Assembly: GCF_023065955.2 (NCBI RefSeq)
Contig: NW_026622930.1
Span: 19,817,449 to 19,881,448 of the forward strand
DNA length: 64,000 nt
Source: Ursus arctos
Lineage: Eukaryota > Chordata > Mammalia > Carnivora > Ursidae
Reading direction: 5' to 3'
Part shown: positions 46,287-57,449 of the stretch, piece by piece
Layout of the letters: every line of letters begins with the position of its first letter
How positions within the stretch are numbered: the stretch's first letter is position 1
The notes under the pieces: generated by a model
Told to the model about the DNA's origin: nothing
Database searches by the model: none
Seen by the model: only the letters and a program-made list of their open reading frames with translations
Position numbers and translations under genes: made by a program

Positions 46287-46492
46287 CAGTGGTTCTCACT
46301 AAAGGGGACATGGTCTCAAGAAACATCTGGAAGGGTCTGGACGGATTTTCGGTTGTCCCAACTAGAGTGTTGCTGCTGGCATCTAGTGAAGGCTAGAGGT
46401 GATGCTAGCCGTCATGTAATGAATGCACAAGACAGTGTCACCAAGAATTATCCGACCTAAAATATCAACAGTAACAAAGTTGAGAAATTCTG
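46287..46492 (+). mobile_element. MER5A-like hAT-Charlie relic
   Basis: The element starts 'cagtggttctcactaaagg' and contains 'ggttgtcccaactagagtg', 'gctggcatctagtgaaggc', 'gaattatccgacctaaaata' and the terminal 'gttgagaaattctg'. The two ends form imperfect inverted terminal repeats. Length (~206 bp) fits a complete MER5A. It is non-autonomous and encodes no transposase. Confidence 0.88.
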
Positions 46493-46952
46493 CATTAAGC
46501 CAAGTTACCTCCACTTCCTTCTCTCAAAACAAACTGATTATTTGGACAACTTCCCGTACAGACTAATCTTAGAATAAACTCATTTTATTTGCTCATTGCC
46601 TTTGGTTTTCGCCTGATTGGTACTACTTTCTCTTCAAATGTAGCAGTCTTTAAGTTTCCCAATGCCATTAAGAACATATCCTCTCTGCTCCCCCCACCTC
46701 TTTTTTTTTTTTTTTAAACTTGAGAAAGATCAATGACTGATAAAGTAAGAATTTGATTTTAGGGCAACTGAATGAAGTACCAGATATAACCCAATTCCGC
46801 TCACTGGATTGTTTCCTGTCTTATAGCTGAAGAGGTTTGCCACTGTGGGAGGTGATAAGAGGTATTCAGTTATTTTTCCGGAAGTCCATTAGGACAAAAA
46901 AATTTTTCTGTTCACTTTCTTATTAAATAAAAAATGTTCATCATCGAACATT
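46493..46952. other. Unassigned, with a T run near 46700
   Basis: A T run of about 16 bases at 46701-46716 precedes 'aaacttgagaaag'. No SINE or L1 body was recognised beside it. Confidence 0.45.
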
Positions 46953-46968
46953 AAGAATTTATTGAGCA

Positions 46969-47169
46969 GGGGCGCCTGGGTGGCACAGCGGTTAAGCGCC
47001 TGCCTTCGGCTCAGGGCGTGTTCCCGGCGTTATGGGATCGAGCCCCACATCAGGCTCTTCAGCTATGAGCCTGCTTCTTCCTCTCCCACTCCCCCTGCTT
47101 GTGTTCCCTCTCTCGCTGGCTGTCTCTATCTCTGTCAGATAAATAAATAAAATCTTTAAAAAAAAAAAA
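46969..47169 (+). mobile_element. Can-SINE, full length, very young-looking
   Basis: The segment begins 'ggggcgcctgggtggcacag' and contains 'ccggcgttatgggatcgagc' and the tail 'ctcgctggctgtctctatct', 'aaataaataaaatcttt' and poly(A). A perfect 16-bp TSD 'aagaatttattgagca' is at 46953-46968 and 47170-47185. It is one of the least diverged copies here and has intact A- and B-box-like promoter motifs. Confidence 0.98.
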
Positions 47170-47185
47170 AAGAATTTATTGAGCA

Positions 47186-48660
47186 AAGGGAAGAAAATTA
47201 CAACAGTTCATGATCTCAGTAGTCCCAGAAAAGCTATTGTCTGCAAAGTATACAATTCCAGATCATTTCTATGCACATACATTAGTACATAAATGAGACC
47301 ATACCTTCTCTTTGTAACAGTCCTCCCCCACACACTCAGAAGTATATTCTACTTTATCAATGGTTACCCATCTCTTTCAGAAGCCCAGGGACCACCCCCC
47401 CCCTTTTAAAAAGGAAAAATGCTTTGTCACATTTCTCAATGACAGAGTTATACAGGATTTGCTCTGTTTTGAGGATACCTCCTTAAACCCTGGGGAGCTT
47501 TCCTTACGGCAACCAAGGCCACAGTTCCTATATTGTCTGTAGCATCTTCAGCAGCCTTGTAAATGACACAATCCATTCATCTACCTCTCTCACACTCATG
47601 AGCACACATCCACGTGCACACACGTGCACACACACGTGCACATACACACATAACCTTGACAGAAAAATATTTCAGGTTTTACGTTTAATACATTTCCCAG
47701 TGAAGCCTATGAGAAGATACCTTATAGAAGCAAAGCCTCAAAGAGGAAAAGAACCTCTCAGTTTACTACTAACTTGAAGAGCAAATTGAAAGCTGTTAAA
47801 AGAGATGGTTTAGGAGGGGAGCTACCTCACCGGCAGAAATAGGAGGTTGGGGATGCAGTTTGCAATTCCCCCCGAGATAATTGTTAACGGAAAATCATGA
47901 GGTTGAAAATCAGTAGTTTTGTACGTTAACATCCTGCTCCACGGTGCTCTGCACGAACTCACAAAGGGATGATCACTATGTAATGGAACTGCAGCTGATT
48001 TGCTGGGCCACAACGCCCAAGGTTTGCCTTCTCTGGGCCGCACTAGTGAACTGCACTTTCAATGTTAGCCTACTCTGATCCTGTGGGAGTTTTTTCACCT
48101 CTGCAAGTAGATAATTGGCATTAATGGAAAATAACTGTATATAAACATGAAAATGAATCCTGCTTGGAGGGACCTTTCCCTCCCCCTACTCCAAGGAAAA
48201 GATGATTTTGACACTTGGGCCGAAGAGGATGAATTCCGCAAGCCTGCATGACTCAAACCCTGTACATTCCACACAAAGGCCTGTCTTCAGGACTGGCTTT
48301 TGGTCAGTTCCAAGAAGAAAACCTCTGAGCCCTTAGAATATTCTTCCTGATAAGGTTTTGCAGGTTTTTACGCTTTGAGCTACTCTGTACCGTTTGGGCC
48401 AGACAAGTGTATCCTAACAGTGTGACTTATGGTGAAAGGCTTTTATTGCTCTGGGGGATGGGCTGGAGTCAGAGGGGCTGAGGTCGGGTGGGCACCGCAT
48501 GTCTGCGTGACTACTGATAAAATCCATGGCCACCAACACTCAGGTGAGCTTCCCTTCACGTGTGTTGTCACACATCTTTGCTGCAAGAATTACGGGCATC
48601 CCTGTGAGACTCCAGAGAGGAGACCCCTTGAAACATATGCCTGGCTTCTCCCACACTTCA
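47186..48660. other. Unassigned stretch
   Basis: About 1.5 kb with a C run at 47395-47403 and a CA/CACGTG-rich tract at 47600-47652 (separate entry). No gene or named repeat can be supported. Confidence 0.45.
47600..47652 (+). repeat. CA-rich tract with three CACGTG palindromes
   Basis: An impure CA repeat in which CACGTG occurs at 47611-47616, 47621-47626 and 47633-47638. CACGTG is the canonical E-box core, but the repetition is more simply explained as CA-repeat variation. Confidence 0.85.
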
Positions 48661-48673
48661 CCCTCTTTGGCTT

Positions 48674-48874
48674 TTTTTTTTTTAAAGATTTTATTTATTT
48701 ATTTGACAGAGATAGAGACAGCCAGCGAGAGAGGGAACACAAGCAGGGGGAGTGGGAGAGGAAGAAGCAGGCTCCCAGCGGAGGAGCTTGATGTGGGGCT
48801 CGATCCCAGAACGCCGGGATCACGCCCTGAGCCAAAGGCAGACACTTAACCGCTGTGCCACCCAGGCGCCCCCG
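48674..48874 (-). mobile_element. Can-SINE, full length, young-looking, antisense
   Basis: T run, 'aaagattttatttatttatt', standard body, and inverted head ending 'gtgccacccaggcgccccc'. A perfect 13-bp TSD 'ccctctttggctt' is at 48661-48673 and 48875-48887. Confidence 0.97.
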
Positions 48875-48887
48875 CCCTCTTTGGCTT

Positions 48888-50124
48888 CTACGTTTGCTGA
48901 TTCTGTATGTGATCTGCATCCTTTTGCTGCAGTAATCCGTAACCATGAGAAGAGCTTCTGAGCTTCTATCTGATCACGGAGCCCAAGGCTGTTCTTGGAG
49001 ACCAACACCTTCGTTTGCATATTCTTTTTAGTATCCCAGATCTATATATGTTTCTGTTCTTTGGGTTTTCCTTTGAACCAGTTATAGCAGTATCCTGATT
49101 TCCTTGTTAGTGAGTTAAATCTTTAACATGTGTTCATTTTAAGTCTGTAAGTCATGATTTTAGCTTAAAAAAAAAAAAAAAACTTAGTAACTGCAAAGTT
49201 CCCTTAGATATTAGGAGCCTCTCCCTGGGTAAATGCAAACTAAGATCCCTCTCCCTTACAGCTTTGCTACTGGTGAGCATCTTAAGTCCAAGACTAAATT
49301 CCTCTGTATACTGTGCAAAAGCATGTTAGCAAGGGGCAATAAAGAAGAGTTATACCATGTGTTCAGTAGCAAAGCTCTCCTGATTAGCAGACTCAAAAGG
49401 CTCTCCAGAGGCGGATTCAGTAAGACTCTGGTGGCAGACCCAGTCTGTCTTCCGTAAGCCCAGGTGGCAGAGGTCTCTTGAAGTAGAGGTTCGCAAGACT
49501 CCAAGAGCTGCATGGATATTATTCCACTGTCAAGTTTGCTAAATTCTTACACCTCATTCATGCAATTGCCATCGGAGATATATATATACAAACTTCCTAA
49601 GCAACCATCTATGTTTAACACCTTTATTTCACTGATGGAAAATTATTTCTAACACCCCTTATGCTAATAATAAACCTCTCTTGTGTAAATTTCCATATAA
49701 GAGTGCTAAGTTACCACCTCCGAAGGTGTGGATTTCTGATTGGGGTGCTTCATAGGATATGTTGTTTAACCACCTCTGAAGCGTGGCTTCCTGAATAGGG
49801 TACTATCAACACCAACTTTCCCCAGGGTGCAAATTAAAGTTAACTTGCATATACAAACATATCACACTGTTAATACCCAAAGAGTCTTAAATTCTACACA
49901 GACAATAGCAGTGCTAGAAACAACACAAATTCAGAGCAATCATGGTCTTTCTTTCAGGTATGCTTTGTTTTCCTTCTTTCTTAATCGCTAATCAAAAATT
50001 TTTGAACATCTACCACGTATGAATAGGATTGTTAGGTTATTGAGTTATTTAAAGATGCTTAAGTCTTGGTCTCTTCAAACAGAATAGGAAGAAAATAGAC
50101 TTACCAAATGTTCTAGGATGTAGT
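48888..50124. other. Unassigned stretch
   Basis: About 1.2 kb, with an A run near 49168-49182 and a two-copy tandem segment at 49703-49805 (separate entry). No gene was recognised. Confidence 0.45.
49703..49805 (+). repeat. Two-copy tandem duplication, period about 56 bp
   Basis: The phrase 'accacctccgaaggtgtgg' (from 49713) recurs as 'accacctctgaagcgtgg' (from 49769). The following segments also match: 'tttctgattggggtgctt' versus 'cttcctgaatagggtacta'. The two units are clearly related but diverged, so the duplication is old. Confidence 0.7.
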
Positions 50125-50285
50125 AGTGACTTTATAAATATTATCTTTATTTTTCACAATAACCTTGAAAGTTTGTTATCATCACCCATCATATAAAAGA
50201 TAAAACTGAAGGCTTATATCTTGCCACACAAGGTGATGAAATCCATGCTAACCAGAATGAGTGTGTCTTAACCCATGTTTTTCTC
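50125..50285 (+). repeat. MIR SINE
   Basis: The order 'aaatattatctttatttttc', 'cacaataaccttgaaag', 'catcacccatcatataaaag', 'ataaaactgaaggcttata', 'tcttgccacacaaggtgatg' follows MIR from its middle to its 3' part. Confidence 0.6.
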
Positions 50286-50404
50286 CTTGGGCATAGCAAG
50301 TATTCCTCTCCCTAACCCCCAGCCCCCCAAAATTGGACTAACATAAATACGGAAGTATCATTTCCTAAGCATCTTCATAATGAAATGAATTTAACTTGCA
50401 ATAA

Positions 50405-50585
50405 GTGACTTTGTAGGACAGCCACTGTGTTAAGTATCATACATGTCTTATTTTCTCAAATATTCTAAAAGCTCTGACAGATAACACACAAACTTTGGAA
50501 AAGAAGTTGCTTGATTAGGCATAAAGTAAATGATTAAGTGAGATTCAAACTAAACTTTTTTACATACTTTCTATATCCTCCTACC
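50405..50585 (+). repeat. MIR SINE
   Basis: The sequence shows 'acagccactgtgttaagtat', 'catacatgtcttattttctc', 'ggaaaagaagttgcttgatt' and 'aagtgagattcaaacta'. The order matches MIR with considerable divergence. Confidence 0.6.
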
Positions 50586-50834
50586 CAGTTAGTAATGCCA
50601 AAAAAATAAAATTAAAATGGCAATTCTCATTAGACATGAGGGTGGGATGGAGTCTGGATTAATCTGAATTAAATTCATGAAGAATGTTAGGTTTATGCAT
50701 TAAATACTGAGGATTTGTACATATGAAAATATGAAATCTCAAAGAAAGTTCAACATTATTCAGAAACCAGTGAACTCATTAACATGAATGGAGCTAGGTT
50801 TTTTGAAAGGTGAACTATATACAAATTCATATGG

Positions 50835-51010
50835 AAAGTACTTATTCAACAAATAATCATTGAGTAGTACTCATTGTTCTAGATACTAGAGATACAACAG
50901 TGAATAAAAGGACAAAAACATCGGCCCTTCAATGTGCTCATGTTCTAGAAATACCAGAGCAAATAAGTGAGGAACGAATGGACTATTTAATAAATGTGCT
51001 GTGGAGATTT
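50835..51010 (-). repeat. L2 LINE 3' end, antisense
   Basis: Reverse-complement L2 tail: 'attcaacaaataatcattga', 'cattgttctagatactagag', 'atacaacagtgaataaaagg', 'caatgtgctcatgttctaga' and 'gagcaaataagtgagg'. Same family and orientation as the copy at 35705. Confidence 0.72.
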
Positions 51011-51014
51011 GGCT

Positions 51015-51225
51015 GCCAAGATGAAGTAATTACTAAATCCCTATCTCACAGACTAAATACATTTTAAGCAGATTAAGAATCTACATGATAAAGTAAAATG
51101 TTAAAGTGAGGAGAAAGTAACATTTTCATATGGTAGAGAGTCACAGAAATTACACATAGGATTAACAAAAACTTATGAAAATAGATCTTTTGTATGATAA
51201 AATGAAGACACACCACAATGTGTGG
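51015..51225 (+). mobile_element. Ancient L1M ORF2 fragment
   Basis: 'aaatccctatctcacagact' (consensus '...cccatctcacacca'), 'ttttaagcagattaagaatc' (consensus '...ggtggattaaagatc') and 'catatggtagagagtcacag' follow the L1 ORF2 order. No open frame remains. Confidence 0.5.
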
Positions 51226-51924
51226 ATATATCAGGACTACAACTCATGAGATCCTCCTGCTAAGTCAGAAAACTTCATGTACGCCGTCAAAAAATCATTT
51301 TAAGCTTCATGGGTGTTATGTAACCCAAGGAAAATAATATTTAGAAGATCTTTTCCATTAAAAAACACACTTACCAATCTTAGGATCCCACTATTTCAGA
51401 CAACTTTGTTAGTGAAATACATCACTAAGATCTTGAGACCCAGATAATATTATTTTAATTGTGCTTGATCTGTAAAGGGGTTGTAGATTTCTGTGTATGG
51501 ATAGAAAGTTCAGTAATATGAACAATAAGACCAACATCCTTCAAGATGATGAGTGGGACATGGTAACTAAAAATGGGGCTCAATATGATTCAGTGTAGGG
51601 AAAAGAACCAGAGGTTCTCCGCTGCTCCTAATCTCCTGCCCAAACAAAATCTCTGGGAGAAAGTGAGCTCCAGTCTGGGCTCTTTCTTCATTAGTGGATG
51701 ATAAGCCCCAACTCAACAGGGACTACCTTTTTTTTTTTTCAGTACATACACATCTCTTAAATCTAGGAAGACAGGATTAAGATTAGGCAAGTGAATCATA
51801 GTATTAATGTGTAGTCCATATATATTTTGTAATTTATATACTTCTAAAGTTTAAGAGGCTTTGTCCTATTAATATTAGTCCTATTATTCCAATTTAAAAT
51901 TCATAGTTGAATTGATTTAGACTT
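51226..51924. other. Unassigned, with a T run near 51730
   Basis: About 700 bp without a named repeat or gene. A T run of about 13 bases lies at 51728-51740. Confidence 0.45.
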
Positions 51925-51941
51925 AGAATCTTAAATTTATA

Positions 51942-52172
51942 GGAAGGGGGATGAACCACGAGACACTTATGGACTCTGGGAAACAAACTAAGGGTTTCAG
52001 AGGGGAGGAGGGTGAGGGATTGGGTTAGCCTGGTGATGGGTATTAAGGAGGGCAAATATTGCATGGAGCACTGGGTGTTATACGCAAACAATGAATCATG
52101 GAACACTACATCAAAAACTAAGGATGTACTGTATGGTGACTAACATAACATAATAAAAAAATTTAAAGAAAA
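51942..52172 (+). mobile_element. Carnivore L1 3' end with eroded TSD
   Basis: The G-rich 3' UTR ('gaaacaaactaagggtttca', 'cctggtgatgggtattaagg'), the terminal 'gatgtactgtatggtgac' and an A-rich tail. The flanks 'agaatcttaaatttata' (51925-51941) and 'agaatgtcaagtttata' (52173-52189) form a 17-bp TSD with three mismatches. Only 3' UTR is present. Confidence 0.93.
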
Positions 52173-52200
52173 AGAATGTCAAGTTTATAAAGTTTAACCA

Positions 52201-52395
52201 TTTTTTAAAGATTTTATTTGAGAGAGAGCACGCGAGCACAAGAGCAAGTGGGGGAAGGAAGGACAGAGAGGGACAAGTAGACTCTGCACTGAGAATGGAG
52301 CCCAAAGCAGGGCTCCGTCTCAAGACCCTGAGATCATGACTTGAGCTGAAATCAAGAGTCGGATGCTTAACCGAATGAGCCATCCAGGCACCCCT
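52201..52395 (-). mobile_element. Can-SINE, older, antisense
   Basis: The sequence shows 'ttaaagattttatttgagag', 'gagcccaaagcagggctcc', 'ctgagatcatgacttgagct' and the end 'gagccatccaggcacccc'. A short 'taacca' flanks both sides (52195-52200, 52396-52401). Diverged copy. Confidence 0.92.
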
Positions 52396-52479
52396 AACCA
52401 GATTTTTAGAACAAAGTTTAGTTTCACCATATTATAAATTGAGTCTACTATATACATACAAGTTATGTTTCAATTTTTA

Positions 52480-53300
52480 AGCAAACTTTTAGATCACTTT
52501 AGATTTACAAAATGTTATAAGGAGAGTACAGACAATTCCCATGAAACTCACAGCCGATTTGCCCTATTACATTCCCCCTTACATTAATCTGGCACATTTG
52601 TCAAAACATGTGAGCCAAGAATTGATACATAATTAACTAAAGTCCATAATTTATTCATGTTTCACTGGTTTGTTCCTAATATCCTTTTTATGTTCCAGGA
52701 TCCCATTCCAGGCATGGCTCTTTAAGGTCAAAGGTTTTTTTGTTCTGTTTTTTTTACCTGGGAAACCCTTATAGTCTAAAAGTGCTTAACAGTTTTGAGC
52801 AGTACCAGTCAGGTATTTTGTAGAGTGTCCCTCAACTGGGATTTATCTGATATTTTTCTCATGATGCAGCCCTGAGTAGGAATTTCGAGGAAGAAGCCCA
52901 CAGAGCTAAAGTACTATTCTATTCACATACATCAAAATGACATCACTGTGGATGTTGACCTTGACCACCTGGCTAAAGCAGTAGTTACCAGGTTTCTCCA
53001 ATGTAAAGTCGCTCTCTCCACAGGCACCTCCCCCACCCAGTCCCCTTTTTCCAAATATACTCTTCGGAAGAAGTCACTCAGCCCAGCCTACACGTAAGGA
53101 CTGAGAAGTTATGTTCCACACCCTTGACAGGGAAATACCTACATAAATCATTCAGAATTTTTCTGCATGTAAAATTTGTCTATTCTCCTCATTTATGTAT
53201 GTGTTTGATCATTTGTATTGTTCCACTTTGGGCATTGGGAGATCTTTCAGTTAGATCTCATGACCCTTTGGCAGCCATTGGCTTGAGTGTGCACATGCAC
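52480..53300 (-). mobile_element. Ancient L1M-class segment, antisense
   Basis: A long, ordered match to a common mammalian L1M segment read in reverse: 'ttagatttacaaaatgttat', 'gtacagacaattcccatgaa', 'aactaaagtccataatttat', 'gtcaggtattttgtagagtg', 'gatgttgaccttgaccacct', 'ggtttctccaatgtaaagtc' and 'attgggagatctttcagtt'. About 800 bp is collinear. I am sure of the family type, less sure of the exact L1M subfamily. Confidence 0.65.
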
Positions 53301-53978
53301 ACGTGTATATATTTTAATAAGTAGGTCCTTACATTCGCACTGGAAGTTTCCAGTCTTATTTGGTATATGTCATGGCCAGCCCTAAGGTCAATCATTACTC
53401 CAGGCACCCGCGGTTCCTTTTATTAGAGAATGGCCTTAGAAAGCAAGATCTGGGCATTGAATAGGCTTGTTGCTACTGGAGCATGAGAGCTATTTAAGCA
53501 CTTAGAAATTTTTATTTCTTAAGTGACTATTTTATAGAATAGTATTTAAAATTATATGAACTGTGTTTTTAAATGCATCTCAAAATGTATGAAAGACCTT
53601 AGTGTAGGTGTAAATATGATTAAATGGTATTCAAATGCTCCTTAAAAGTGATTAAGAATTACTAGACATAGGTTGAAGTTTTTACCAACCTTATTAAAGA
53701 CCAAGAAGGAACTCGGTTTAACTTTGTTTTATAAAGTTACCAATTGTTAAAACCCCAATATAGTCTTGTTTATGTACTAAAAACAGAGGCAAAGTACCCT
53801 AGACCACAACGCGCATAACAAACAGTCCTTTTCTCAAGTACTTCTAAAACTGCAATATATCAGCTTAAGAAAAGACAAACACTCTGACAGAGGTATGAGC
53901 AATAAGTATGTATGGATATTTCCCAGAGAAACTTGAATGTCCAATGAACATATGAAAAATCCTTAGCTTCACTAGCAT
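53301..53978. other. No gene or repeat recognised
   Basis: About 680 bp of AT-rich sequence with nothing identifiable. Confidence 0.5.
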
Positions 53979-54439
53979 ATTAGTTTTCTGTAGCTGCTTT
54001 TGAAAGTTACTGTGAATGTAGTGGCTGAAAATAACACAAAATTTCCTACCTTACAGGAAGTCTGGCGGGATCCCACTGGGCCAAGATCAAGATGGCAGCA
54101 GGGTACATTTCTTCCTAGAGGCTCTCCTTACCTTTTCCAGCTGTTAGAGGCCACCTGCCTCCTTGACTGGTCCTCTTTGTCCGTCTTCAAATCCAGCAAC
54201 GTCCACACAAGACCCCTTCATGTTGCTATCTCCCTAGTTCTCTTCTGCAGCCTTGTTGCACTTTTGAGAACACTTGTGATTAAATTGGAACCACCTAGAT
54301 AATCCAGACCAATCTTCTTACTCAGTGTCAGCTGATAACAAGTCATTTTACCTGCAAACCTCCACAATTTAACATATTCACAGGTTTTGGTGAGTAGGCC
54401 GTGGACATCTGGAGCAGGGGTCAAATTCTGCTTACCACA
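53979..54439 (-). mobile_element. MLT1-type LTR (C/D-like), antisense
   Basis: Begins 'tattagttttctgtagctgc' and contains 'agtggctgaaaataacacaa', 'cttgtgattaaattggaacc', 'gataatccagaccaatctt' and 'acatattcacaggttttgg', ending near 'tctgcttaccaca'. This is the reverse complement of a near-complete MLT1C/D LTR (~460 bp). Confidence 0.85.
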
Positions 54440-54489
54440 ATTAGCATCATGGGAATTCAATTAAAATAAGACTCACCGAATCCCATAAA

Positions 54490-54900
54490 CTATCAAAGGG
54501 AGTGTAAATGGATTCAACCACTTTGACTTTGGTCTTTTAAAGTGAAGAATCACATTTATAGATAAGAAACTCCAGTAAGTAGGTACAAGGTGTCTAACAT
54601 CATGTCCATTCTTTTGAATAGCAAAAAAAATTTGAAATGAGCTAATTTTTCAACAGGAGGAGATGGGTAAATAGTAATAATCATAGAGCAAAATATTACA
54701 TAACAATTAAAATTCATTAAACAGATCTACATTTACATAATATGGATAGGTCATAATCATAAATTAAACATGCAGGAAAATAGTATTTATGTAATTGTTT
54801 AAATACACACTTATATAGGTAATGTTTACTACATAATACGTGGCGCCTTTTAAGAAAAATACAAAATTAAAAGTGAAAATGTAACTTAGGTACATAAATA
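54490..54900 (+). mobile_element. Ancient L1M ORF2 C-terminal fragment
   Basis: 'ggattcaaccactttgactt' (consensus '...acaaccactttggaaaac'), 'aacaggaggagatgggtaaa' (consensus '...aacaggggagtggataaat'), 'caaaatattacataacaatt' and 'gatctacatttacataatat' follow the ORF2 C-terminus and early 3' UTR. No open frame. Confidence 0.6.
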
Positions 54901-55429
54901 AGCATTTATTTAGATTAAAAAAGGAAACCATAATGAATTACTAAAGTCACTTTTTTCTGAGATCATAAACAATTTATCAGAAATGAAACCTGGCTTTCCC
55001 CCCTCAGAGATCACTATCCAATGCCTTCAGAGAGCCAGGTTTGGGGGAGGAGGGTTCTGGGGCTTTGGGTCATTCACTTCAAGAAAAATCCACCTCTGTA
55101 CTTATATATGCTGTAAAAGCAAAGACACATGAATGCTTATTGTAGGTGTAACAATTTCTTCATCTAAAATTCAGTTATCTTCTTTTAATAATGAATGAAC
55201 AGGTAAACAAATGAGATAATTATTCAAGCAACTGAATCATACTTTTCCCTCATTACAGATGCGGCATCTGAAACTCAACCCTTTTACCCCCATTCACTAT
55301 CTCCCAGCAAAGCCAGCTCTCCTTTTTGACTGTTCTGTCTTTACTGACACTACTGTCTTCTGAGCACCTTAATTATTGTCCTAACTTCCCATTCTCCCTG
55401 CTTCCATCCTTACCCCCACTTTCTGTTCT
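54901..55429. other. No gene or repeat recognised
   Basis: About 530 bp. Sequence just before 55430 may be the diverged upstream part of the L2 that follows. Confidence 0.45.
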
Positions 55430-55905
55430 GACAGAGCAGCCCAGATATGCTTTTAGCACGGAGATCATATTGTACCACATCTGTCTGCAGAACCGTCCAG
55501 TGGCTTCACATTTCACTTGGAACAGACCAAAGTTTTTACAGTGGCCTTGTTGCTGCTCAGTCTTCAAGCATTTGGCACTTGAAGCCTTCCCCGAGACAGC
55601 TGTGTGGCTCCTTCTTTCACTTACTTGGGCCCCGTGTAAAATGTTATTTATGAGAGAAGCATCTCCAGACCAAACCACTTTATTCAAAACAGCTCTGCAT
55701 TACCCCCATCTTTCAGTCCCTTCCTTTTCTGCCTTCTTAGTAGTTATCACCACCTACTGCTCATTTAGTTGTTGACTATCTTTCCCACTGAACATAAGCT
55801 GCAGGGGAGCAGGGGCTCCTCGGGCTCTGAGGTGGCCAGTACACATAAAGAGCAGTCTGTAAATATTGATTGCATGTGAACTGATGGAATGAGCAATCCA
55901 AGGGG
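55430..55905 (+). repeat. L2 LINE 3' end, long
   Basis: An extensive L2 order: 'gaaccgtccagtggcttcac' (consensus '...cctccagtggcttccc'), 'ccaaagtttttacagtggcc', 'agaagcatctccagaccaaa', 'cccactgaacataagctgca', 'gggagcaggggctcc' and a terminal 'ctgtaaatattgattgcatg'. A 149-codon open frame overlapping it (55326-55775) is explained by this repeat, not by a gene. Confidence 0.75.
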
Positions 55906-56706
55906 GAGTAAGTATTTTAAGATGGTCAAAGGAGGAGGCTTTTGAAGAAAGAAAGCATTTCCAGATATGCAAGGAAAGGTCAAAGAGAAAAGAGAAGGGC
56001 AGTGATTTACCCGGAAGGGAGAGATGAAGACAAAAAGGTCGCTGGTCAGGCAGCAAGAGACACACTGGGAAGACAAGGGGACAAGGAAACCACTGCAGCC
56101 TATTTTTCTCTGGGGCATCATTTATATGAAAAAAAAACACGCCTTAAAATGCTTTTTCAAAACGTTCCAGTTCAAGATGATGAGGGAGGAAGATCCTGAA
56201 CTCACCTTCTCCCAGTGAGGAGCAGACTAGAAAGAGATCGGGCAGCATCTTAAATGCCAAGATACTAAGTGTATATTTATTCAGTTGTCGAGGATCCATT
56301 TGGAGATGTTTTAAAAAGCCAATGATGCAATCAGAGACATGCTTCAGAAGAACTAATCCACAGTTGTGTAATAGATGAATGAAAGAGTGAAGCCATGAGA
56401 ATTAAAAAGTGGGTTAGGTGGTTATTTAAGACAAGAGATCATAAGGGTTTGAATTATCCGTAATTCTGAAGAGACTCAGTAGACGAAGAGTATACACAAT
56501 TAGTCACGTTTATCCCGGCTACAGGTTAAAACTACCTTGTAAAATTTCTAGCAACCCCATGGCTGGACCACATCCTCATTCAATTAAAGTAGAGCATCTT
56601 GTATAAGACCCATATATTCAGATTTTTTTAAAGCCCCCCAAGTGGTTCTAACATGCAGCCAGAATCGGGAATCACAACTAACAGAGGAATTAATCTCATC
56701 CCTGGG
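55906..56706. other. Unassigned; weak L1 5'-UTR-like patch at 56165-56230
   Basis: The patch 'agatcctgaactcaccttct' resembles the start of carnivore L1 5' UTRs, but it is about 65 bases long and has no neighbouring L1 body. The rest is unrecognised. Confidence 0.3.
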
Positions 56707-56888
56707 ACAGTGATTCTCAAAGCGCTGTTCTTCTTAGTATCAACCAGAGATTCGTTACAAACGCAGATTTCTAATTTGTTAGAATTTGAACCCACCCAGG
56801 CCTACTGGATCAAAAACTCCATGGGTAGGACCCAGTTTCTTCATAAACACTCTGATTCTGGCGCACAGTGGTGTTTGAAAACCACTGG
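56707..56888 (+). mobile_element. MER20-like hAT-Charlie relic
   Basis: The element starts 'cagtgattctcaaagcgctg' and contains 'acccaggcctactggatcaa', 'aactccatgggtaggaccca', 'aacactctgattctgg' and the end 'tttgaaaaccactgg'. Ends form inverted terminal repeats. Length and order fit a complete non-autonomous MER20. Confidence 0.85.
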
Positions 56889-56890
56889 CC

Positions 56891-57018
56891 TAGGGTTGCC
56901 AGATTTAGCAAATATAATGACAGTATGTCTCATGAGGCATGCTTGTGCTAAAATATCATTTGTTGCTTATCTGATATTACAATTTCATTGGGTATCTTGT
57001 ATTTTATCTGCCAATTCT
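56891..57018. repeat. Short palindromic DNA-transposon-like repeat
   Basis: The left edge 'agggttgccagatttagc' is mirrored at the right edge by 'attttatctgccaattct'. Internal phrases 'aatatcatttgttgcttatc' and 'gggtatcttgtattttatct' match a known mammalian palindromic repeat whose name I do not recall. It abuts MER20 directly. Confidence 0.5.
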
Positions 57019-57449
57019 AAAGAATTAGAATGGCATTACGGTTGAAATTATATTTTTAAGCATAAATGCTTGGGGAAAAATGGCATCATCAAATAATTAA
57101 AGGAGGAGAGGTAACAGAAAGATCTGGCTTTGTTGAGAAGATCGTGGGTATGGTTGTAAACACCTTGGGATTAAGCTGTCTGGGGACATCCAGGTGAAGG
57201 CGTCACATAGCCTATATTGGAAACAGGCAGACAGAAATGTTTGTATAAATACTCTAATTAAGGAGTGAGTATCAGAGGACAAGGTGTCAAAACCCTGAGC
57301 TTTAGGGAAACATCTATTTTAATGAGAGAAGAGAGATTAGCAAGCCAATGAGATGAAGAAATCATGTCCTTTTTAATGTATTTACCACCAAATTCTTTGG
57401 ATGATCATTACAGTGTAGAATATTAATTAACTATTCAATATATGCAAAA
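57019..57449. other. No gene or repeat recognised
   Basis: About 430 bp of mixed sequence; no feature can be supported. Confidence 0.5.

Noticed and set aside
47600..47652. Regular short repeats considered as a CRISPR-like array
   Set aside because: These are CA-type microsatellite units without spacers, in mammalian DNA.
55326..55775. A 149-codon plus-strand open frame
   Set aside because: The DNA follows an L2 LINE 3' region in order; the translation has no protein-like domain structure.
55754..56140. Two overlapping minus-strand frames of 118-128 codons
   Set aside because: Both are pyrimidine-rich antisense frames over an L2 tail and adjacent purine-rich DNA; two different open frames over the same bases argue against coding.
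56165..56230. Fragment resembling a carnivore L1 5' UTR start
   Set aside because: Only about 65 bases with no neighbouring L1 body; similarity is too short to list as an element.
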